This document shows positions 31,087 through 39,440 of a stretch of 39,520 nt of DNA, piece by piece. The stretch's first letter is position 1, and every line of letters starts with the position of its first letter. The notes beneath the pieces are model-generated. The model had not been told where the DNA came from and did no database searches. It was given only the letters and a program-made list of their open reading frames with translations. Origin of the DNA: Acidobacteriota bacterium (GTDB lineage: Bacteria; Acidobacteriota; Terriglobia; Acidiferrales; UBA7541); NCBI GenBank assembly GCA_003165465.1, contig PLUM01000050.1, positions 1 through 39,520 on the forward strand, given 5' to 3'. Position numbers and translations under genes: made by a program.

Positions 31087-34000
31087 ATGAAATTCTTTCA
31101 TTTGAATGCGGTTGTGTGTCTTCGCGCGTTGGCGGCAAGCGTGGCTGTGTTTCTGGTGTGTCTCCCTCTGTTCTCGCAAGGCAGCGCGGGCCGCATTCTC
31201 GGATTGGTCACGGACCAGAGCGGCGGTGTTGTTGCCGGCGCGACGGTGAGCGTCACGGATGTGCAGAGAGGCGTCACGCGCACCTTGACCACCGATCAAG
31301 CGGGGGAATACGTCGCGCCCGATCTGATTCCTGGCACCTACACGGTCCGAGGCGCGGCCCAGGGTTTTAAGACAGCCGAGCGCGCGGGCCTTTTGTTGGA
31401 GGTGCGGCAGGACATTCGCATCGATCTCGTCCTTCAACCCGGCGACCAGGCGCAGACGGTAACCGTCACCGAACAAGCGCCGCTGATTGAAACCACCAAC
31501 GCCACGTTGGGCGGAACCCTAAGCAACGTCACGATTAATGACCTGCCCCTGAACGGCAGAAATTATCAGAACCTCCTGGTCCTGCGCCCCGGCATGATGA
31601 TTTATCCGGGAGGTGGAGGGTGGACCCAGAGCACCGACGGTCTTCGGCCGGAAGATAACCAGTACATTGTCGACGGGCTGACCAACGACAATCCCCTGAC
31701 TGGGCTGACGATTATCAATGGGCCGGGAGTCGCGGGAGACGCCGCGACGATCTTGCCGATTGACGGCATTCAGGAGTTAAACGTCCAGGAAAATCCGCCT
31801 GCTGAATACGGCGGCAAGCCAGGGGCCGTCGTGACCGTGGGGATCAAGTCGGGCACGAATAGCATTCACGGCACGGCGTACGCTTTCGGACGAGACAGCG
31901 CGTGGGATGCTCGCAACTTTTTCAACACAGCGCCGGCTCCTCAGAAGCCCATGTCGCTCGAGCAGTATGGCGCGACGATCGGCGGACCAATCAAGAAAGA
32001 CAAGCTGTTCTTCTTTCTCGGCTATGAGGCAGAGAGCTACAGCGTGGGAAATCTGTTCCAGGCGTCCGTCCCTGAGACGGTTTCACAGGTGCCTTCCACA
32101 GGGATAGCCGATCCCGCGAATAGCATCCCCGACGCCATAGCGGATTTGGCGGCGCATAGCCTCACGCCGACTGCACTCAGTTTGAAAATGGCCAGTCTTT
32201 TCCCACCCAACACCGGCTCATCGAGTAACTTTCCCCAGGGATTTCCAAGCGTATTCAGGTCCGACAACGGCGTGGCAAAGATCGATTACCACATTAACGA
32301 CCACCACACTCTGAACGCCATGTACTTCCAAAGCACGGGAATCATCACGGCGGAGGACGTAACCTACCTTCAGCCGCAATGGATGTCGCATCAAGTCAAC
32401 TTGCCCAAGGTTTTCGGCGCCGATTGGGCCTGGACGCCGAATTCCAGCTGGGTGAATGACGCCCGGTTTGGCTACGTCAACATGGACCGGAACAACAAGA
32501 CTCTCGACCAGACCGTGCCTGCGTCAAGCTATGGAATTTACACGGGCGTGACGAATCCGATTATTGGTTCCTTGCCGCAGATTCACGTCAACGGATTTAC
32601 GAATTTGGGCGGCAGTCCGGGCTGGCCCTCCTTGCAGGGCCCCGCCAGCGTTTTCCAGTTTGTGGATTACGTTTCGTATTCGCTCGGCAATCATGCCATC
32701 AAATTCGGCGGAGAAATTCGCCATAACGGTGTTGACGTTGGCGCGTATGGCGGCTCCAAAGGCGCGATCCGATTTTCCGGAGGTAATGCCTTCTCTGGAT
32801 CTACGCCGCTGGAAGACTTTTTAGCCGGATTCCCGAACACCGCGACGATTCAGCTTGGCAATCCGCAACGCCATTTGACAACGCTAGAGTATGCCGCCTC
32901 CGTTCAGGATGACTGGCGCGTCACTCCAAGGCTGACCGTGAATCTTGGATTGCGATACGACTACACGACCCCTCTCAGGGAGTCGAACAATCTGCTCGGC
33001 AACTTCGATCCCGCCGTCGGCTTGCTTCAGGTTGGCAATCAGATCAGTTCTCCCTACAACGGTGACCACAAGGATTTTGGTCCCCGCTTCGGCGTGGCAT
33101 GGGATATTTCGGGCAACGGAACCACGGTGCTTCGCGCCGGTGCCAGCGTCGTTTTTGATACCCAATTGCCCATGTTCGTATTCGTGCAGGTCGGCAACAA
33201 CGCGCAGAACGGCGCCGCCGGCGGCGTTATCAGCGTACCCACTGGTGCGCAGATCGTGGTAAACGGGGTAACCACGCCGGGGACTGGAACAATTGCTGTC
33301 AGCAGCGTTACTGTACCTAGCTCAAACCTCGCAGCGAGTTGGCAGAATAACGGGCCGAGCAACACGATTTTTCCGCCTGCCAGCACACCCATTCAGTGTG
33401 GCAGTGGCACGGGTACAGACCCGGCCCCCTGCAATGTCTCGGGGATGGACCGCAATTTCCGCAGTCCGTATGTCACCAACTGGACGCTGGGAATTCAGCG
33501 CGCGTTCACTCCAGACCTCTCTCTCGACGTTGCCTACGTGGGCAACCACGGCTCACGGCTTCCCGGTATCACGGACATTAATCAGCCCATTCCGGTTCCC
33601 GGGAGCCAGAATGCTTTGCCTGGCCCGTTGAGCGCGCAATACCCGTATTTGGGATTCGTCAACTTTCTGACGAATCACTATCGGTCGAATTACAACGGGT
33701 TGCAGGCCACACTGACGCAAAGGGCTTTTCATGGGTTGTCATTCACGGCCGGTTACACGTACTCTCACGCCCTCGACCAAGGCTCCTTCAACATCAGTCC
33801 GTTCTTGCCGCAGAACAGCACGAATCCCCTGGCCGATTATGCGAGCAGCGATTTCGACATCCGGCATCGCTTCACTTTTTCGTTGACCTACGTCCTTCCC
33901 AGCAGAAAATCGCCGGGGCAGCTTCTGGAAGGCTGGTCGGTTAATTCCATCGTGACGGTGCAAAGCGGCCAGCCCTGGATTGCCAACGATATGGGAAACA

Positions 34001-34542
34001 ACATCAGCGGAACCGGGGAGCTATCGGATCGATGGGATTTCTTCGGCAATCCGAAGGATTTCACGTCTGGCCCGAACCCGATTCCCTACTACACAGGTGC
34101 CACGCTTTCGGCCTTCCCGCAGACTTGCCAGAATGCCGCCAGCACCGCCGCTCTACAGAACAGCATGTTTTCCTTTGGCTGCTATGCGCAAGGCACCTCG
34201 GCCATGATTCCGCCGGGCTTGGGAACCTTTGGCACCATGGGCCGAAATATTTTTCGCGATTCGGGCTTCCGCAACATGGATTTATCCGTGACCAAGCAGA
34301 CAAAATTTCGGGAACGGCTCACCGCGCAGTTCCGCGCCGAGTTCTTCAACATTCTCAATCACCCCAATTTCGCGAATCCCTACGGCGGACCAAGCGGATT
34401 TGGTCTGGGTGCTTATGCCGATCCCTCGCAGCCGGGCCAGTTCGGCTGCGGATGCGCCACGCCCGACCAGGCCGGCAGCAATCCCGTGCTCGGATCCGGC
34501 GGCAACCGCGCCATCCAATTAGGCTTGAAGTTGATTTTCTAA
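31087..34542 (+). CDS. TonB-dependent, Oar-like outer-membrane protein with carboxypeptidase-regulatory domain
   Basis: 1151 residues. Signal peptide ends near VSLPLFSQG (about 36). Residues about 38-125 are a carboxypeptidase-regulatory-like Ig domain (GRILGLVTDQSGGVVAGATV, YVAPDLIPGTYTV). A plug region follows (ATLGGTLSNVTINDLPLNGRN, then DGIQELNV and NSIHGTAYAF), then a long beta-barrel with alternating strands (YAASVQDDWRVTPRLTVNLGLRYD, seen here as DDWRVTPRLTVNLGLRYD) and a C-terminal LGLKLIF ending in Phe, the outer-membrane insertion signal. This is the Oar/CarboxypepD-type family greatly expanded in Acidobacteria, thought to import polymers or to take part in adhesion; no ligand is assigned. 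The ATG at 31087 is used; a GTG two codons earlier is possible. Two hairpins follow the stop. Confidence 0.92.
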   Translation: MKFFHLNAVVCLRALAASVAVFLVCLPLFSQGSAGRILGLVTDQSGGVVAGATVSVTDVQRGVTRTLTTDQAGEYVAPDLIPGTYTVRGAAQGFKTAERAGLLLEVRQDIRIDLVLQPGDQAQTVTVTEQAPLIETTNATLGGTLSNVTINDLPLNGRNYQNLLVLRPGMMIYPGGGGWTQSTDGLRPEDNQYIVDGLTNDNPLTGLTIINGPGVAGDAATILPIDGIQELNVQENPPAEYGGKPGAVVTVGIKSGTNSIHGTAYAFGRDSAWDARNFFNTAPAPQKPMSLEQYGATIGGPIKKDKLFFFLGYEAESYSVGNLFQASVPETVSQVPSTGIADPANSIPDAIADLAAHSLTPTALSLKMASLFPPNTGSSSNFPQGFPSVFRSDNGVAKIDYHINDHHTLNAMYFQSTGIITAEDVTYLQPQWMSHQVNLPKVFGADWAWTPNSSWVNDARFGYVNMDRNNKTLDQTVPASSYGIYTGVTNPIIGSLPQIHVNGFTNLGGSPGWPSLQGPASVFQFVDYVSYSLGNHAIKFGGEIRHNGVDVGAYGGSKGAIRFSGGNAFSGSTPLEDFLAGFPNTATIQLGNPQRHLTTLEYAASVQDDWRVTPRLTVNLGLRYDYTTPLRESNNLLGNFDPAVGLLQVGNQISSPYNGDHKDFGPRFGVAWDISGNGTTVLRAGASVVFDTQLPMFVFVQVGNNAQNGAAGGVISVPTGAQIVVNGVTTPGTGTIAVSSVTVPSSNLAASWQNNGPSNTIFPPASTPIQCGSGTGTDPAPCNVSGMDRNFRSPYVTNWTLGIQRAFTPDLSLDVAYVGNHGSRLPGITDINQPIPVPGSQNALPGPLSAQYPYLGFVNFLTNHYRSNYNGLQATLTQRAFHGLSFTAGYTYSHALDQGSFNISPFLPQNSTNPLADYASSDFDIRHRFTFSLTYVLPSRKSPGQLLEGWSVNSIVTVQSGQPWIANDMGNNISGTGELSDRWDFFGNPKDFTSGPNPIPYYTGATLSAFPQTCQNAASTAALQNSMFSFGCYAQGTSAMIPPGLGTFGTMGRNIFRDSGFRNMDLSVTKQTKFRERLTAQFRAEFFNILNHPNFANPYGGPSGFGLGAYADPSQPGQFGCGCATPDQAGSNPVLGSGGNRAIQLGLKLIF

Positions 34543-34589
34543 TTGGCGTGTTTTGCCAAACAGCTTCGCAGTCCGCTGCACAGACTGCG
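34543..34589 (+). terminator. Two small hairpins after the Oar-like gene
   Basis: TTGGC/GCCAA (34543-34559) begins right after the stop codon and CGCAGTC/GACTGCG (34567-34589) follows. Neither has a T-tract, so these are possible transcript-end structures rather than classic terminators. Confidence 0.35.
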
Positions 34590-34614
34590 GATAAACCTCA
34601 TTTGAAATGGGTTT

Positions 34615-34644
34615 TAGTAGCGCGGGCTTCAGCCTGCGCTACTA
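34615..34644. repeat. REP-like hairpin with GGCTTCAGCC core
   Basis: TAGTAGCGC and GCGCTACTA flank a GGCTTCAGCC centre (34625-34634), with two mismatches in 30 bp. It lies between the convergent Oar-like and phosphodiesterase genes and shares its first half with the element at 23340. Confidence 0.8.
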
Positions 34645-34671
34645 GAACACAAGAGTCCAAATCTTTTCGGC

Positions 34672-35148
34672 TTATTTCCCTAATAAATCGATGAAGTCGA
34701 CTTTCCACGGAGTCGTATCGAGATGGAGAAGCGCGACCGTTGTGGGCAAATCGAACCGCCGGGGCCCCGCGCTTCCCGGATTGAGGAACAGGATGCCGCT
34801 GTGTTCCGTGCGATCCGGTTTGTGTGAATGGCCGCTGATGACGATCTGGATTTCGGCGGCGGCGGGGTTGAGATCGAGCGCGTTTACGTCGTGAAGGACG
34901 TAAATCGTGGCGGGGTCAAGTTCGATGACTTCGGTTTCGGGCAGCGCCAGCGCCCAGGCGTCTGTGTCGGTATTCCCGCGCACGGCAAAAACCGGGGCGA
35001 TGGCTTTTAGCGCTTCGAGAATTTCCGGCTCTCCCACATCGCCCGCATGAATAATCAGGTCCACGCCATGGAGCGCCTTGAGGGCCTGCGGGCGCAATAA
35101 TCCATGCGTGTCCGAAATCACCCCAATGGTTTTGGGATTGCGCGTCAC
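34672..35148 (-). CDS. YfcE/MJ0936-family metallophosphodiesterase
   Basis: 158 residues, the full length of the YfcE family of Mn/Ni-dependent phosphodiesterases. Metal and catalytic residues in order: Asp13 and His15 (SDTHG), Asp37 (HAGDVG), Asn59 (RGNTD), His86 (VLHD), His107 and His109 (GHSHKP), and the NPGS turn near the end. The natural substrate of such enzymes is not settled. Start: GTG at 35148 (MTRNPKTIGV); no good ribosome site is present. The same frame remains open for 23 more codons upstream without ATG, GTG or TTG, and a GGAGGAGG lies before an ATG in another frame that stops at once, so a frame error or a non-canonical start is conceivable. It converges with the Oar-like gene. 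Confidence 0.88.
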   Translation of the reverse strand: MTRNPKTIGVISDTHGLLRPQALKALHGVDLIIHAGDVGEPEILEALKAIAPVFAVRGNTDTDAWALALPETEVIELDPATIYVLHDVNALDLNPAAAEIQIVISGHSHKPDRTEHSGILFLNPGSAGPRRFDLPTTVALLHLDTTPWKVDFIDLLGK

Positions 35149-35491
35149 AATAAAATTTTTCGCGGAATTTTCAATGATGACCGGCCGGCTTTCATTCCAT
35201 GCCTCCTCCAGAAAGAAATTGGAGGCAATTCCCGCATCCTACCACCTCCCTGACGGAGCCTGGAATTTATTTGTGCAAATTTTGCAAAATATGTTTTTGA
35301 AATATATATATTTCCGGGCATGGCCGGAACGCCTGGATGGAATGACGGCGGGTGAAAAGCGCGAACAGCGCAAGGAAGAAGGCTGGCCGGGACGGCTGCT
35401 TCTGGAGTACGATTCGCGCGTTCCAGCCCGCGGGGTTGCGGCCTGGGCTTTAACTACGTAACGCGGCAATGCGAGCCGGCCAGGAGCCATC
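35149..35491. other. 343-bp intergenic region between divergent genes, with an AT-rich promoter patch
   Basis: No gene seen. 35265-35315 is markedly AT-rich against the GC-rich background, with a run of TA steps, and holds the promoter candidate at 35282-35310. Confidence 0.5.
35282..35310 (+). promoter_or_regulatory. Candidate promoter of the propeller-cytochrome fusion gene
   Basis: TTGCAA (35282-35287), 17-bp spacer, TATATA (35305-35310); leader about 175 nt. Confidence 0.45.
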
Positions 35492-37132
35492 ATGCACCGA
35501 ATGCCAAAAATACTGGCAGTGATTTTCGCGATGATGGTTGTCGCTTCGCTCGCCCACTGCGCGATGATTACCGGCACGGTGAAGGGGCCGGATGGCCTGC
35601 CGTTCAAGGGGGCGTTCGTCGAGGCGCAGAACACGAAGACCAGGATCGCGGTCAACGTGCTGTCGCACAAGGACGGCGGTTATCGCGTCGAGGATTTGCC
35701 GGCTGGCGAATACGTGCTGCGGATTCGCGCCGTTGGCTATCAGGCCGAGCCACGCTCAGGCGTGACGCTCGCGGCGAATCAATCCGCGTCCATGGATTGG
35801 GCCTTGAAACCGGGCACGGTGCGCTGGCGCGATCTTTCCCTGTATCAAGGCGAAAAGTTGATACCCAACATTCGCGGCAAGGAATTGGTTTTCGGCCCGC
35901 TGTCAAACTTCCGCGACGCACCCTGCCAAATCTGCCACGGCTTTCAAACGCGCATGGCTTCCGTCTCGCGCGATGCGGAGGGCGCGAAAGAACGCGTGGA
36001 CTACATGCGATCCAGAATGCACTTTCTGCTGGGCGGCATGGTCAACGACGAGGACGCCGATAAGGTAGCTTCCTTCATGGCGAACGCGTTCGGCCCCGAT
36101 TCCGTGTTGCCGAAATCCCCGGCGGATTTGCAGGAATATAAAAACACCGTGCGTACGTTTGACGACGACGCCATGAACATCGTCTACGTCGAATACGATT
36201 TGCCCGGTCCGAACCGCATGCCGTGGAGCGCCGCGCCCGACAAGCAGGGTAGCGTCTGGATGCCGTATTACGGCGGGGCCAACAAAATCGGGCGGCTCGA
36301 TCCGGAGACGGCCGTGGTGCTCGAATACGACGTGCCAAATGAAAAGGCGGTCGCCATTCATTCCGCCTATCCCGCCGCCGATGGCAGCGTGTGGCTCGCT
36401 GAATTCGGGCTCAACCAGCTCGCCAAATTCGATCCGAAAACCGAGAAGCTGGCTGAGTTTGCGGATGCGTATCTACCCGGCAAAGAAGGCCTCGTTCCGG
36501 GCGGCAGCAAACACACGGTGCGAATCGGTCCGGACGGAGTGGCCTGGGCGAGCGGATCGCGCATCAGCCGCTTCGATCCCAAAACGGGGAAGTTCACCGA
36601 CTTCAACGAACCGGCGTACGGCATCGTCGTGGACAAGGACGGCAACTGCTGGTTCTCGGAATATAACGCGGTCGGCAAAATCGGCAGGATCGACGGAAAA
36701 ACTCTGGAAGTGAAGACCTGGAATCCGCCCGGAAGCAGCACGGTGTATTCGCGCCGTATCCAGATCGATGCGGATGGAATTGTGTGGTTCAGCCAATCCG
36801 GCGCGGGACAGATTGGCCGGTTCGATCCCCGGACGGAAACATTCCAGAACTACGCGTTGCCGGGGCCGAACGCCAGTCCCTATGCGATGAATCTGGACGC
36901 GCGCCACGACGTCTGGTACTCGTCGGAATATCTGGACGAGGTGGGCCGCTTGAACACCACGACCGGCAAAGTCACTGAATATCCGTTCCCTCACGCTGAG
37001 ATTACGTCGCGGGAATATTTCATCGATGCCCAGGGCCGCATGTGGTACGCGACGCCCTCGAACAACAAGGTCGGATATTTTTATCTGGCCGGCGAAGGCG
37101 CGAGCGCACGAAACGGCGTTCAGTCACGATAG
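35492..37132 (+). CDS. Secreted fusion: carboxypeptidase-regulatory domain, CxxCH haem domain and Vgb-like beta-propeller
   Basis: 546 residues. Signal peptide 1-24 (ILAVIFAMMVVASLAHC). Residues 25-108 are a carboxypeptidase-regulatory Ig-like domain (MITGTVKGPDGLPFKGAFVE, GYRVEDLPAGEYVLRI). Residues about 130-205 carry a haem-c motif C145-Q-I-C148-H149 and end in a cytochrome-like helix (DADKVASFMANAFG); Met residues near 173-190 could be the distal ligand. Residues 215-540 are a six- or seven-bladed propeller of the virginiamycin B lyase (Vgb/NHL-like) type: NKIGRLDPETAVVLEYDVP, GSVWLAEFGLNQLAKFDP, NCWFSEYNAVGKIGRIDG, IVWFSQSGAGQIGRFDP. The catalytic His of Vgb cannot be placed with confidence. 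AGGAG lies 5 nt before the ATG. Probably a periplasmic redox or binding protein; antibiotic lyase activity should not be assumed. Confidence 0.85.
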   Translation: MHRMPKILAVIFAMMVVASLAHCAMITGTVKGPDGLPFKGAFVEAQNTKTRIAVNVLSHKDGGYRVEDLPAGEYVLRIRAVGYQAEPRSGVTLAANQSASMDWALKPGTVRWRDLSLYQGEKLIPNIRGKELVFGPLSNFRDAPCQICHGFQTRMASVSRDAEGAKERVDYMRSRMHFLLGGMVNDEDADKVASFMANAFGPDSVLPKSPADLQEYKNTVRTFDDDAMNIVYVEYDLPGPNRMPWSAAPDKQGSVWMPYYGGANKIGRLDPETAVVLEYDVPNEKAVAIHSAYPAADGSVWLAEFGLNQLAKFDPKTEKLAEFADAYLPGKEGLVPGGSKHTVRIGPDGVAWASGSRISRFDPKTGKFTDFNEPAYGIVVDKDGNCWFSEYNAVGKIGRIDGKTLEVKTWNPPGSSTVYSRRIQIDADGIVWFSQSGAGQIGRFDPRTETFQNYALPGPNASPYAMNLDARHDVWYSSEYLDEVGRLNTTTGKVTEYPFPHAEITSREYFIDAQGRMWYATPSNNKVGYFYLAGEGASARNGVQSR

Positions 37133-37172
37133 CGTCCCTGAGAACGCCAAACTGCATGTACCCGGTCCGGCT

Positions 37173-37201
37173 TTGACTCCGTGCCGTTCCGCGCTTACAC
37201 T
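37173..37201 (+). promoter_or_regulatory. Promoter of the rhomboid gene, positioned for a leaderless mRNA
   Basis: TTGACT (37173-37178), 17-bp spacer, TACACT (37196-37201). The predicted start of transcription (37208-37209) falls at the ATG of the gene at 37209, which has no ribosome site. Confidence 0.55.
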
Positions 37202-37208
37202 CACGTAA

Positions 37209-38003
37209 ATGGGTTCGCGTTCACGATATCCAGGCTCGTTTGGCCCTCGCATCAGTTGGGGAGGGATGCTGACGCCCGCGATTCGCAATATCATCATCGC
37301 CTGCACGTGCGTTTTCTTCCTTCAATCAATCGTGAAACTCCTTTTCCCTCCCGAATACACGGCGCTGTTCAATCACGTGTTCGGATTGGTTCCCTGGTAC
37401 GTCACGCGGCGGCTGTTTCTCTGGCAACTGGGAACCTACCTGTTCCTGCACGCCACCATCTGGCATCTCGTCTTCAACATGCTCTTTCTGTATTTCTTCG
37501 GCATGGACCTGGAGAGCACCTGGGGGAAGCGCCGCTTCTATGAATATTATTTTTTGACCGGGATCGGCGCCGGCTGCATCAACGTTCTCATCAAGGCGAT
37601 TCTCGATCCTCACGGGACGGGGTTTTCGTTCGCGATTCCCACGATTGGCGCTTCCGGAGCGATTTACGGCATCCTGATCGCCGCAGGCATCCTGTTTCCC
37701 GACCGCCAGGTATGGCTGTTCCCCTTCCCCATCTCGATTCCGATGAAACTTCTCGTGACGGGATCCATCGCAATCGAGTTTTTCCTTTCGCTGGAAGTCG
37801 GCGGAGACAACATCAGCCACATTACGCATCTTGGCGGCGCTTTGGTCGGGTATCTCTATCTGCGGCGGGGACTGTTCCTCTATCGTTTTCGGAACGAATT
37901 CCTGGACTGGAAACGCCGCCGCACACGGCGTAAATTTGAAGTCTATGTGCGTAACCACAAGAATGATCCGCCCCACGATTCGGACGACCGCTGGGTGAAT
38001 TAA
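37209..38003 (+). CDS. Rhomboid-family intramembrane serine protease
   Basis: 264 residues with six membrane segments. Cleaves membrane proteins within the bilayer using a Ser-His dyad. Ser149 lies in the GASGA motif (147-151), His207 in HITHLGGALVG, and the HxxxN of helix 2 is H86-L-V-F-N90; the L1-loop W-R-like motif is STWGKRRF (about 103-110). The C-terminal cytoplasmic tail is very basic (DWKRRRTRRKFEVY). Start: the ATG at 37209 is used because a promoter candidate places the transcript's first base there. The next ATG (37266) has a GGGGAGGG too close to be a good ribosome site. Substrates are unknown. It follows the fusion gene by 76 bp but has its own promoter. Confidence 0.92.
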   Translation: MGSRSRYPGSFGPRISWGGMLTPAIRNIIIACTCVFFLQSIVKLLFPPEYTALFNHVFGLVPWYVTRRLFLWQLGTYLFLHATIWHLVFNMLFLYFFGMDLESTWGKRRFYEYYFLTGIGAGCINVLIKAILDPHGTGFSFAIPTIGASGAIYGILIAAGILFPDRQVWLFPFPISIPMKLLVTGSIAIEFFLSLEVGGDNISHITHLGGALVGYLYLRRGLFLYRFRNEFLDWKRRRTRRKFEVYVRNHKNDPPHDSDDRWVN

Positions 38004-38104
38004 ATCGCCGGGTGCCGGGTGTTGGGTGTGCAGATATCCACTGAGGGCGTCCAACTCCGGACGCACCAACGGGAACGCCCGACGGAAAGGACGATATCAA
38101 CGGT

Positions 38105-39016
38105 ATGGAATCAGCCTCCGGAAGCTCCGCTGAACAGCTCGCGAAAGAGCTGGAAAATTTTGAAGAAATTGCGAGGGGAATCATGCCCAGGCCGGGAAGC
38201 GTTCCGTCGCTCGTTGGGCTGGAGGTCTACGGTGAGACGCTTCCACTGAACGGCATCGTAGGCGGCGACCACATCATCTACGTGGATTTCAACAAGCGGC
38301 ACGACATGGAAGCCCGTATCAAGGTGGCCGAGGATGCCGGGCGGCCGGACATCGCGGCGAACCTGGATCGCTGCCGCAGGACGGCGGGGGTCGCGCTCAT
38401 CGACGTATCCGGCCATCGGGCTACCGACATGATGCTCGCCGCAATGTTTCACCAGGCGTTTCTGCTGGGTGTCCTGTATGAATTGGACATGTCGGGTCGC
38501 GTCACGCGGCGGCTGTTCGAGAATCTGAACCAGCGGTTTTATCGCACGTCGAAGGTGGAGAAGTTCATCACGGCTGTCTACGGTGAGATCTCCGAAGATG
38601 CCACTTTTCGTTTTCTTTTGGCGGGCCATCCGCCGCCCATCGTCTTCTCGGCTGCAAACGACCATTTCATGGAAGTGGACCGTGAGAAGTGCGTCTCGTT
38701 TCCACCCCTTGGCACATTTCCGTCCAAGAGCGTCGTCGACTGGCACCGGAGCAAGAGCGTACTGGGCTTCAAGGAGCCGTACGAGGTTAACAAGTGGACA
38801 TTGATGGGGAGCGGTGACATCTTGTTGCTGTTTACAGACGGTCTGCAAGAACACAAGCGTGGCGACGATCCCTATTTCCCCGATCGTCTGGAGCATACCA
38901 TTCGTGGGGCGAAACATCTCTCCGCTATCGACATTGTTCGGACAGTCCTCAATGACATACGAACGTTCGCCAACCCTGCCGACGATGTAAGCCTCGTCGT
39001 CATCAAGAAACTCTGA
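38105..39016 (+). CDS. SpoIIE/RsbU-type PP2C serine phosphatase without a sensor domain
   Basis: 303 residues. Metal-binding and core motifs of the PPM/SpoIIE family: GGD at 53-55, DVSGH (100-104), AGHPPPIVF, LLLFTDGLQE and NPADDVSLVVIK. Such phosphatases usually dephosphorylate an anti-sigma-factor antagonist. The stretch between the GGD and DVSGH motifs is longer than usual (about 45 residues, with a helical, charged insert), and GGD is followed by HIIYVDF instead of the typical FYDFF. No PAS, GAF, HAMP or receiver domain precedes the catalytic part; only a 30-residue helix does. No anti-sigma or STAS gene is in the window. AAGGA lies 13 nt before the ATG. It is the last chromosomal gene before the tRNA-Pro fragment. 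Confidence 0.88.
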   Translation: MESASGSSAEQLAKELENFEEIARGIMPRPGSVPSLVGLEVYGETLPLNGIVGGDHIIYVDFNKRHDMEARIKVAEDAGRPDIAANLDRCRRTAGVALIDVSGHRATDMMLAAMFHQAFLLGVLYELDMSGRVTRRLFENLNQRFYRTSKVEKFITAVYGEISEDATFRFLLAGHPPPIVFSAANDHFMEVDREKCVSFPPLGTFPSKSVVDWHRSKSVLGFKEPYEVNKWTLMGSGDILLLFTDGLQEHKRGDDPYFPDRLEHTIRGAKHLSAIDIVRTVLNDIRTFANPADDVSLVVIKKL

Positions 39017-39080
39017 TGAATCGTACCGGTGGCATTGCCAAGTTAATGCCCGCATCCATAGAAGTTTGAGTGGGGAAAAA

Positions 39081-39139
39081 TGGTCGGGGCGAGAGGATTT
39101 GAACCTCCGGCCTCCTGGTCCCGAACCAGGCGCGCTACC
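39081..39139 (-). pseudogene. 3' fragment of a tRNA-Pro(CGG) gene, probable attachment-site scar
   Basis: On the minus strand the sequence gives part of the D-arm (GGTAGCGCG), a complete anticodon arm with loop TTCGGGA (anticodon CGG at 39123-39121), variable loop, a complete T-arm (GGAGGTTCAAATCCTC), the 3' acceptor strand CGCCCCGA and an encoded CCA (39083-39081). The 5' acceptor strand and first half of the D-arm are missing: upstream of GGTAGCGC the sequence is unrelated, so no acceptor stem can form and this is not a working tRNA. A clean 3' tRNA fragment with CCA is the standard product of site-specific integration into a tRNA gene. By that rule the integrated element lies on the fragment's 5' side, that is, to the right of 39139. 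Confidence 0.85.
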
Positions 39140-39224
39140 GTCCGAAAGAACTTTCATTTCAACACTCCTTCTGAAAGACAACGGCTTAAGCCTCTGATCC
39201 AAATGTGCCTGGCTGTATCGGGAT

Positions 39225-39440
39225 GTGGCTGTCCGTTCGCAGGGTCCCTACAAAAGTCGCTACATCGCTGCTCTGACAAAACTGAGCGAGACGCCAGAAA
39301 CGCTGAAGTGCGCCGCGCGGAGATTTGCCATGCAGCTCAGTGAAGAACAAGACCGCAAGGTGTTGCCGATGGGATGGTCAGCCGAAGGAAAGGCCTTGCT
39401 CGTCTGCGGTATCTTCGCTTCGCCGAGGGCTGTGAAATGA
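39225..39440 (+). CDS. Short hypothetical frame in the putative integrated element
   Basis: 71 residues from a GTG start, no family recognised. The sequence is protein-like in its second half (ALTKLSETPETLKCAARRFA, then LSEEQDRKVLPMGWSAEG) and ends in SPRAVK. It lies just inside the presumed element next to the tRNA-Pro scar. There is no ribosome site, and the frame stays open for about 13 codons upstream, so it could be the end of a truncated gene instead of a small intact one. Nothing else is seen in 39140-39520. Confidence 0.3.
   Translation: MAVRSQGPYKSRYIAALTKLSETPETLKCAARRFAMQLSEEQDRKVLPMGWSAEGKALLVCGIFASPRAVK

Noticed and set aside
35492..37132. Annotation of the fusion gene as a streptogramin-resistance lyase
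   Set aside because: Propeller similarity alone is not enough; the chain carries an Ig-like domain and a haem motif, and the lyase active site could not be confirmed.
39081..39155. Functional tRNA-Pro gene
   Set aside because: The anticodon and T arms are intact, but the 5' acceptor strand and half of the D-arm are missing, so no cloverleaf can form.
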